Assembly (NCBI GenBank): GCA_002070475.1
Contig: MWDI01000063.1
Coordinates: 28,906 to 92,905, forward strand
Direction of reading: 5' to 3'
DNA: 64,000 nucleotides
From: Firmicutes bacterium ADurb.Bin146
GTDB taxonomy: Bacteria; Bacillota; Clostridia; DUPQ01
Numbering within the stretch: the stretch's first letter is position 1; every line of letters starts with the position of its first letter. Made by a program: the position numbers and the translations under genes. Below are positions 58,332 through 64,000 of this stretch, one piece after another. The notes below the pieces were generated by a model, which saw only the letters and a program-made list of their open reading frames with translations, made no database searches and had not been told where the DNA came from.

Positions 58332-60179
58332 ATGGTGCTTCTAGACAGTATAAAAGTATCCGGTGATGTTAAGGATATAAAAAAAGAAGATATCGATATG
58401 TTATGCAGACAGATAAGAAGCTTACTGATTGATGTTGTTACAATGAATGGCGGACATCTTGCTAGTAATTTAGGAGTAGTTGAGCTGACTGTAGCATTAC
58501 ATAGATGCTTTGACCTCGAAAAAGATTATATTATTTTTGATGTTGGGCATCAGAGCTATGTTCACAAAATTTTAACCGGTAGGAAAGAATGCCTTCATAC
58601 GATGGGAAACATTAACGGATTGAATTGTTTTCCAGATGAAGAAGAAAGCCGTTATGATGCTTTCAACACGGGACATGCGAGCACATCGATTTCCGCTGCA
58701 TTAGGTATTGAAAAAGCTATGAGGCTTAATGGTTCAAATGGTAAAGTGATAGCTGTAATAGGGGATGGCGCTTTAGCAGGAGGTATGGTCTATGAGGCTT
58801 TAAATAATGCAAAAGACCTTGACTCCGATATCCTTATAATACTTAATGATAATGAAATGTCTATTAGCAAAAATGTCGGAGCTATGTCGCGCTACCTATC
58901 AAAGCTCAGGTTGCGTCCTTCATATATTGATACTAATATTAAAATAAAGCATTTAGTGGAAAAACTACCAGGAGGCGGAAAAGGATTTATCAGATTTATA
59001 CAAAAAACAAAGAGAGCTTTAAAATCCTTTGTTGGACAAAAAATGTTTTTCGAGGATCTTGATATCAGGTATTTAGGCCCAATTGATGGACATGACGAGC
59101 AGATGCTGGAATCAATGATAAATAAAATAAAAGACATAAAAGGGCCAAAACTTTTACATGTAATTACAACAAAAGGCAAAGGATATGAAATGGCTGAAAA
59201 TGATCCTGTAAAGTTTCATGGGATAAAAAACAGCTCATCAAAAAGAAAAAAGATTCCAATAAATCCAATGTATAATGAACTGTTCGGTAGAATATTAACA
59301 GATATGGCTAATAAAGATAGGAATATTGTTTGTGTGTGTCCTGCTATGACTGCAGGATCTGGATTGAGCGATTTTTCCATGATACATAAAGACAGATATT
59401 TCGATGTGGGTATATGTGAGCAGCATGCTGTAACATTTGCCGCAGGAATGGCAAGAGATGGTATAAAACCTGTATGTGTAATATACTCGTCATTTATGCA
59501 AAGAGCATATGACCAGTTGCTTCATGATATCGGACTTACGAATAAGCATGTTGTGCTGTGCGTCGACAGAGCAGGTGTTACTGAAGCATATGGAAAAACC
59601 CATCAGGGTATTTATGACATAGCATTTCTTTCTTCGATACCAAATATGAGAATACTTGCACCTGAATCAAAAGATGATATGAAAAAACTTTTACATAAAG
59701 CAGCATATGATATTGATGGCGCTGTTGCGATAAGGTATCCATACGATGAGATTCACGATGATTTAAAAAAATTATTTATTGAAACAGCTACAGATTCTGG
59801 AATATCGATTTACAGGAAAAGCAATAATAAAGCAATACTGTGTTATGGCAGGATGGTTCCAATTGCAGTTGAAGCTGCAGAAATCTGTGATGCAAGCATT
59901 ATTAAAATTACTGATATCTATCCATTGAATTATGATAGCCTTTATGCAATTTTAAAAAGTTATCAATATATAGTCTGTGCTGAAGATGTCATATATAGCG
60001 GATCTGTCGGACAACGGTTGGAATCATGGTTGTACAAAAATGGTAAAAACGAATTAAAATTATCGTGTATTAATATCGATGAAAACAGCGATATGAAGGG
60101 TAGGGTAGAGGATATTTTAGATAAAAACTTATTGTCCGCACAACAGCTTTCCAAGATATTGAATTATGAAAAGACTTGA
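58332..60179 (+). CDS. dxs: 1-deoxy-D-xylulose-5-phosphate synthase
   Basis: Dxs condenses pyruvate and glyceraldehyde 3-phosphate with thiamine diphosphate, the first MEP step. The 615-residue protein has GGHLASNLGVVELTVALH, DVGHQSYVHKILTGR, the ThDP motif GDGALAGGMVYEALNNA, YLGPIDGHD and the transketolase-type DVGICEQHAVTFAAGMA and DRAGVTEAYGKTHQG. ATG 58332 is preferred to GTG 58329. It overlaps tlyA by 14 bases. With ispD and ispF at the other end of the window the MEP pathway is well represented. Confidence 0.96.
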   Translation: MVLLDSIKVSGDVKDIKKEDIDMLCRQIRSLLIDVVTMNGGHLASNLGVVELTVALHRCFDLEKDYIIFDVGHQSYVHKILTGRKECLHTMGNINGLNCFPDEEESRYDAFNTGHASTSISAALGIEKAMRLNGSNGKVIAVIGDGALAGGMVYEALNNAKDLDSDILIILNDNEMSISKNVGAMSRYLSKLRLRPSYIDTNIKIKHLVEKLPGGGKGFIRFIQKTKRALKSFVGQKMFFEDLDIRYLGPIDGHDEQMLESMINKIKDIKGPKLLHVITTKGKGYEMAENDPVKFHGIKNSSSKRKKIPINPMYNELFGRILTDMANKDRNIVCVCPAMTAGSGLSDFSMIHKDRYFDVGICEQHAVTFAAGMARDGIKPVCVIYSSFMQRAYDQLLHDIGLTNKHVVLCVDRAGVTEAYGKTHQGIYDIAFLSSIPNMRILAPESKDDMKKLLHKAAYDIDGAVAIRYPYDEIHDDLKKLFIETATDSGISIYRKSNNKAILCYGRMVPIAVEAAEICDASIIKITDIYPLNYDSLYAILKSYQYIVCAEDVIYSGSVGQRLESWLYKNGKNELKLSCINIDENSDMKGRVEDILDKNLLSAQQLSKILNYEKT

Positions 60180-60894
60180 TACTGCTTTATTTGAAAAATC
60201 TATAGCACGAAGCAGGACAAGTGCTAAACAGATTATTGAAAAAGGTCATGTTAGCGTAAATCATAAAATCATACTGAAACCTTCATTTCTTGTAGATATG
60301 GAAAGTGATTTAATTCAATCAGATTACAAGGAAAAATATGTAAGCAGAGGGGCATATAAGCTGCTACAGGCATTTGCTGAATTTCAGATTGATGTAAAAA
60401 ATATGATCATACTAGATGCGGGAGCATCTACTGGAGGATTTACTCAGGTACTTTTGGAAAAAGATGCAAGTAAAGTATATGCGGTTGATGTTGGAAGTAA
60501 TCAGCTTGACCCATTAATTAAAAGTGACAAAAGGGTTATTTGTTTAGAAAATACTGATATAAGAGATATTAGTAATCATTTACTTGAAAATTCTATTGAT
60601 TTTGCTACTTGTGATCTTTCATTTATTTCTATTATCAAAACAGCATCAAGCATTTATCAGGTTATGAAAAAGAATGCAAAAGCTGTTTTTCTTATAAAGC
60701 CGCAGTTTGAAGCAGGGAAAATCGGTATTGGAAAAAAAGGTATTGTAAAGGATGAATCAACCAGAAATTTATGTGTGCAAAACATAAAAAATAATCTTGT
60801 TTCAACAGGATTTAATATTCTAGGACTTACAGAATGCAGCACAAAAGGTGGGAGCGGGAACACTGAGTATCTTATCTATATTGAAAAAGCATAA
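60166..60894 (+). CDS. tlyA: TlyA family rRNA (cytidine-2'-O)-methyltransferase
   Basis: The 242-residue protein has an N-terminal S4 domain (MKRLDTALFEKSIARSRTSAKQ, split, then IIEKGHVSVN) and an FtsJ-like methyltransferase domain with YVSRGAYKL, ILDAGASTGGFTQVLL (SAM loop), CDLSFIS and LIKPQFEAG. TlyA methylates ribosomal RNA in mycobacteria and its homologues are common in Firmicutes. It overlaps dxs by 14 bases. Its 3' end overlaps the convergent beta-propeller gene by 19 bases; nadK and argR, which often follow, are absent. Confidence 0.93.
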   Translation: MKRLDTALFEKSIARSRTSAKQIIEKGHVSVNHKIILKPSFLVDMESDLIQSDYKEKYVSRGAYKLLQAFAEFQIDVKNMIILDAGASTGGFTQVLLEKDASKVYAVDVGSNQLDPLIKSDKRVICLENTDIRDISNHLLENSIDFATCDLSFISIIKTASSIYQVMKKNAKAVFLIKPQFEAGKIGIGKKGIVKDESTRNLCVQNIKNNLVSTGFNILGLTECSTKGGSGNTEYLIYIEKA

Positions 60895-62255
60895 AGTTTG
60901 GATTTGAATAATTTAAACTTTACTCTATAAGAACTTTCTTTTAGTTCTTCCAGATTGTTTTTACCGTTCCAGGATACAGTCTGCCATATATTATTGTTAT
61001 TAAACAAATCACATGAATCATATTCAAATCCTGGTATTTCTTTGTATGTATTTCTGTCCACAATTGATGCTTTTATCCATCCTCCATAAGGGATATATGC
61101 ATTAATCATAAGATTCTTGTTCTTGATATCCAGCTTGATTGTGTGGAATTCCCCTAATTCATCTGCAGTGATTGATGTAAATCCATCTTCTCGTATGACA
61201 GCTCTTCTGTATTCACCGCTTGGCTTAGTCCTTTCTTCCAAAGGCATATTATGTAGATTGGGAGTGGAATCTATATAAAATGACCATGTACCATTCTCAT
61301 TATCAATAATGCCTTTTGTCGATGATATTCTCAAATTTATATCTTTAAATGATGTCCTGCCAATGTAAGGCTGTTGTCCCATAGGCCGGTACCATATAAT
61401 TCCATCTCTGCTAGTCAATAAATGTATATCAAAGGTATCGGATGTCCTTTTGTATATATCCATTAGCATAATATGAGCATTCTTTGCTTCTGGCCATTTA
61501 TGATATCCTGTTGTATAGTAATCCCAATCCGGAGGATCTGTAGGGTCATTATGCATAATTATGACTGGCTCATCAAAATCAGAAAAAGTATAGCTTTTTG
61601 ATAAAGAAACCGATCTTCTCGGTATAGGGTAGTCTACAATCTGACGTGTATATATAAGGTACTGACCTTTGTCTTCATCATATTCTAATATATTTTGGGT
61701 ATCAGAAGGATTATTAAGAAGAGGCTTTTCATTATCAATCCAGTGTATGCCATCATACGATACAGCACCATGTATTGAGCATCCTTGAAAAAAAGGTTTA
61801 TTTTTATTGTAATTAACCCAAATCAGCTTATACCTTTCCGATTCATGAGCATGCTTATCATAAAAGACACAAGTACCATGTACATTTTTAATCAGATTAT
61901 TGTTATAGTCATTATTGAATGACATTATTCCTAAATTCGGTTTTATGAAATGAATTCCGTCTTCGGATTCTGCATATGCAAGATTACTCTTCATATCATC
62001 CATGGATGCCTCTGAAAAAACCTCATACCAGACCTTTATTTTATTATCTGCCTTTATAAATGTAGCATAAGCATTAATACAAGAGCTTTCCCATGGCTTA
62101 TCAGGAAGAAGCACCGGATAATCTTCAAGATATGGTTTATGTATTTCAATCCTTATTCCATATGGAGAAATGACAGGTGTTTTTGAATAAGGCCATATGG
62201 TTCCATATCCAGGCTCTATATATGACCAATCGACGAATACATATTTATTTTCCAT
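60876..62255 (-). CDS. Beta-propeller glycosidase-like protein of unassigned family
   Basis: The 459-residue protein has no signal peptide and looks like a five-bladed beta-propeller of the GH32/43/130 type: repeated aromatic and acidic blocks such as KVWYEVFSEAS, LAYAESEDGIHF, AVSYDGIHWIDNEKPLL, LLTSRDGIIWYRP and the FYIDSTP stretch, with a C-terminal beta domain. Candidate acids in SEDGIH and SRDGII occur but the catalytic set is not certain, so a GH family cannot be given. ATG 62255 follows GGAGG; the upstream extension to 62312 has no support. A complete IS30-type element begins 68 bases upstream. Confidence 0.6.
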   Translation of the reverse strand: MENKYVFVDWSYIEPGYGTIWPYSKTPVISPYGIRIEIHKPYLEDYPVLLPDKPWESSCINAYATFIKADNKIKVWYEVFSEASMDDMKSNLAYAESEDGIHFIKPNLGIMSFNNDYNNNLIKNVHGTCVFYDKHAHESERYKLIWVNYNKNKPFFQGCSIHGAVSYDGIHWIDNEKPLLNNPSDTQNILEYDEDKGQYLIYTRQIVDYPIPRRSVSLSKSYTFSDFDEPVIIMHNDPTDPPDWDYYTTGYHKWPEAKNAHIMLMDIYKRTSDTFDIHLLTSRDGIIWYRPMGQQPYIGRTSFKDINLRISSTKGIIDNENGTWSFYIDSTPNLHNMPLEERTKPSGEYRRAVIREDGFTSITADELGEFHTIKLDIKNKNLMINAYIPYGGWIKASIVDRNTYKEIPGFEYDSCDLFNNNNIWQTVSWNGKNNLEELKESSYRVKFKLFKSKLYAFSI

Positions 62256-62283
62256 TTTGCAGCCTCCAGTAGTTCTTTCCTTT

Positions 62284-62312
62284 ATGTTATCAAAGCTTTT
62301 TAATACATGCAA
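62284..62312 (-). promoter_or_regulatory. Promoter of the beta-propeller gene beside the IS end
   Basis: On the minus strand TTGCAT (62307-62312) and TAACAT (62284-62289) are spaced by 17 bases. The end of the insertion sequence (62323) lies only 10 bases beyond the -35, so the promoter itself seems intact. Confidence 0.55.
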
Positions 62313-62322
62313 TTAATATTAC

Positions 62323-62352
62323 GTGAAGTGAAAAGTTAAATTCCAGTATTAA
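62323..62352. repeat. Left terminal inverted repeat of the IS30-type element
   Basis: Thirty bases that are the exact reverse complement of 63970-63999. The inner end reads into TTCCAGTATTAA. Confidence 0.9.
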
Positions 62353-62585
62353 GCAAGCCCAAAAAAATGAAAGACTAAATTCCGTCTGTACCGTATTCAT
62401 GGGCTTAATTTTGTGTCTATCATCTTGAGATTTTTATGGAAAAAGCATATATTAGCATTGCAGGAGGGATTTAAAAGCATGACAGGACCGATGTCCGAAA
62501 GTAAATTCCGGAAAAATGCACGACTAAGTTCCGTATGGGATTTCACATTCTCCGGGAATGTTGGCTGTCCTGTTGTTCCTTAAAG
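62353..62585. other. Non-coding end segment of the IS with repeated GACTAAATTCCG-like motifs
   Basis: No credible ORF. Related motifs sit at 62373-62384 (GACTAAATTCCG), 62501-62510 (GTAAATTCCG) and 62522-62533 (GACTAAGTTCCG); the opposite end of the element has GACTAAAATCCG at 63948-63959, and the inverted repeat itself contains TTAAATTCC. They may be extra transposase-binding sites. Confidence 0.5.
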
Positions 62586-63860
62586 CTAGTCTTTGTTTCT
62601 CTTGAAAGCGTGCCCTAAAAGGCCGGGATTCAAGATTACGTCATCTCTTGCTACACACTCTATGTTAAGAATGCTTGCAGCTTCTTCACCATAGAGGAAT
62701 GTGAATACCTCATAGGGTGTCTTCCCTCCGAATGACTTGCGCGGGACGGAGTTGATATGGGAGAAAGCAAGATCTAAGTCGTCTTGCGTGATCCCGTCAA
62801 GAGGATATCCGTTTGGTATAATATCCCTGACGTAGTTATGATTGTTCTCCACATGGGGTTTTTGGCTTGACTGCATAGGGTCGCAGTAGAACAAATTACA
62901 CCTTGTGGAGCCGTCAGGGCTCTTCTCGAAGAGGTCGAATGCTTCAAACTCTGTGCCTCTGTCTGTAAGGACGATACCGAGAAGCAGAGAGAACAAGCGG
63001 TCTCCCAGCGTGTTTTGCAGCATGTCGAAGGTTGAAGCCATGGAGGCCGCTGTTTTCTGCTTATGGATGTACCCGACCATGAAGCCTGTGCCTGTGAAGA
63101 TAATTGTCTGTATGTATGGCCCCTGCAGGCTGTTCATCACAGTATCCATTTCAGCTATGTGTATGTCAATGTCCTCACTTGCAAGATCCATAAGGTCTTT
63201 GTAGAGCCTTCCTTCATAAACCGGCTTGTTTTTCCTCGGCTTGCATATGCATTTGTATCTCTTGCGGCTGACCTGTTCTTTCAATGAAAAATTGTCTACG
63301 CCGAAATCCTTGAACACTCCGCTCTCGATGTACCCGTATACCGCCCTTATGCTCTTATCTATCTCCCCGTGCGCTGAAAGTATCTGGTATACGGATTGTC
63401 CCTGCTTGAGAAGAGGGGCTATGGTCCGTCCGATTTCCTTTCTTTTATCTTCCGTGAGGTTTATCCCGATACGTGATTCGACAAGGGACGCCCTGTACGA
63501 TTCATGCGCCGCATCAGCTTTGTAGAAATACTTGTCCAAATGGCATTTCTGCAGGTCCGGGCATTTGTTGCATGCGCCGGGGGAGACGTCCCTCCTCCTG
63601 CATGAAGGCTCCTTGTATCTCGGGCACTTTGAAACGCATTGCTTTCCGCATTCCTTCTTGTACACGCATATGTTATGGCGGCCGTAAGTGTTTCTTGGCT
63701 TCAGTATCCTGTTTTTCCTGATCTCCTTGGCTATTGTAGTAGGATCTTTCCTCAAAATCCTTGCTATGTCGGCCTTGGAAGAACCATTCCCTATGCCGGT
63801 CTGAATAATCTTCCTTTCATCAAGTGTAAGGTGTTTGTTGTCATGTGCTGCCTTTCTCAT
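62586..63860 (-). CDS. IS30-family DDE transposase
   Basis: The 424-residue protein has an N-terminal helix-turn-helix (HLTLDERKIIQTGIGNGSSK in parts, then DIARILRKDPTTIAKEI), a cysteine-rich segment at about 70-110 with CGKQCVSKCP and CNKCPDLQKC pairs, and a DDE catalytic core: Asp in AEMDTV, Asp in VLTDRGTEFEAF and Glu in HVENNHNYVRD. The end SFGGKTPYEVF matches IS30 transposases. ATG 63860 follows AAAGGAG; the frame extends upstream to 63965 but that part looks unlike IS30. It appears intact, so the element may still be active. Confidence 0.92.
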   Translation of the reverse strand: MRKAAHDNKHLTLDERKIIQTGIGNGSSKADIARILRKDPTTIAKEIRKNRILKPRNTYGRHNICVYKKECGKQCVSKCPRYKEPSCRRRDVSPGACNKCPDLQKCHLDKYFYKADAAHESYRASLVESRIGINLTEDKRKEIGRTIAPLLKQGQSVYQILSAHGEIDKSIRAVYGYIESGVFKDFGVDNFSLKEQVSRKRYKCICKPRKNKPVYEGRLYKDLMDLASEDIDIHIAEMDTVMNSLQGPYIQTIIFTGTGFMVGYIHKQKTAASMASTFDMLQNTLGDRLFSLLLGIVLTDRGTEFEAFDLFEKSPDGSTRCNLFYCDPMQSSQKPHVENNHNYVRDIIPNGYPLDGITQDDLDLAFSHINSVPRKSFGGKTPYEVFTFLYGEEAASILNIECVARDDVILNPGLLGHAFKRNKD

Positions 63861-63969
63861 GATTTCGCTCCTTTCCTGGCAGAACATTCCCGGAAAAGAA
63901 AAATATACACAATCAAGGCATATGAAACAATATGGAATTATGTGCAAGACTAAAATCCGCTTCAATATA

Positions 63970-63999
63970 TTAATACTGGAATTTAACTTTTCACTTCAC
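63970..63999. repeat. Right terminal inverted repeat of the IS30-type element
   Basis: Thirty bases that are the exact reverse complement of 62323-62352; one base of flank remains in the window. Confidence 0.9.
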
Positions 64000-64000
64000 T

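Larger units (their letters stand above)
62323..63999 (-). mobile_element. Complete IS30-family insertion sequence, about 1.68 kb
   Basis: Perfect 30-base inverted repeats lie at 62323-62352 and 63970-63999 (left end begins GTGAAGTGAAAAG; the right end is its exact reverse complement). Positions 62322 and 64000 no longer match, marking the outer edges. The element holds one transposase gene and is clearly richer in G and C than its neighbours. The target-site duplication cannot be checked because the window ends one base after the right repeat. Non-coding parts near both ends contain several copies of a GACTAAATTCCG-like motif. Confidence 0.9.

Noticed and set aside
62905..63953. Several plus-strand ORFs within the IS element
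   Set aside because: They are antisense shadows of the transposase, lack starts with ribosome sites and encode no known domain.
1..64000. CRISPR arrays, tRNA or rRNA genes, prophage
   Set aside because: No regular spaced repeats, no cloverleaf or rRNA sequence and no phage structural genes were recognised on reading both strands.

Overview
The window looks like chromosome from a low-GC, probably strictly anaerobic member of the Clostridia (Firmicutes). Supporting signs are AT-rich coding sequence with strong GGAGG ribosome sites and frequent TTG starts, sigma-A type promoters with 17-base spacers, a CarD regulator, a Rho factor, the MEP isoprenoid pathway (ispD, ispF, dxs), a pyrophosphate-type phosphofructokinase, an oxygen-sensitive glycyl radical enzyme with its activase, an iron-type DtxR regulator and two methyltransferase-like URO-D proteins. 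I cannot name the species.

Layout: 1-2.5 kb carries the 3' end of radA, then carD, ispD and an inverted, divergent ispF. 2.7-10.2 kb carries a membrane protein, a GH18 surface enzyme, a flavin reductase-like protein, ddl and murI (cell-wall precursors), a fucosidase-like glycosidase and an OGG-type glycosylase. A 6S RNA gene lies at about 10.27-10.45 kb. 10.5-22.9 kb is a long minus-strand block: a URO-D-like protein with a DtxR-family regulator, an EamA transporter, then (in transcription order) a membrane-protein pair with an M20 peptidase, cysS, glycyl-radical activase, glycyl radical enzyme, FGGY kinase and class I phosphomannose isomerase. 23-26 kb is an orphan Tad-like membrane/secreted trio. 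26-39 kb is plus-strand and mainly housekeeping: patatin phospholipase, HAD phosphatase, rho, rpmE, DUF1385, prmC, mazG, rqcP-like, infC-rpmI-rplT, an rRNA methyltransferase, a sugar isomerase, hisI-hisE, a DEAD helicase, an amidohydrolase and pyroglutamyl peptidase.

39.1-42.6 kb (minus) holds a MotA/TolQ-like channel, an OmpA/MotB-like protein and a helical-repeat protein, resembling the ZorA/ZorB motor without known Zorya effectors. 42.8-47.7 kb has queT, PPi-PFK, class II aldolase, engB and a trigger-factor-like lipoprotein; ilvE follows on the minus strand. 48.9-51.9 kb has yqeG, an endonuclease IV-like protein, Xaa-Pro peptidase and a GNAT enzyme. 51.9-54.6 kb is a three-gene unit with its own promoter: URO-D/thioredoxin fusion, small thioredoxin-like protein and G3E (COG0523) GTPase. 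54.7-60.9 kb is the conserved asp23-amaP-nusB-xseA-xseB-ispA-dxs-tlyA run. The window ends with a beta-propeller glycosidase-like gene and one complete IS30-family element whose 30-bp inverted repeats can be read exactly.

The best candidates for under-described biology are the glycyl radical enzyme cluster with a non-standard glycyl loop, the ZorAB-like trio, and the URO-D-thioredoxin/thioredoxin/G3E GTPase unit. Smaller points of interest include a probable AUA start for infC, an intrinsic terminator embedded in the first codons of the rRNA methyltransferase gene, and an attenuator-like leader upstream of queT. All functional calls are from reading the sequence and remembered family features; no searches were run.
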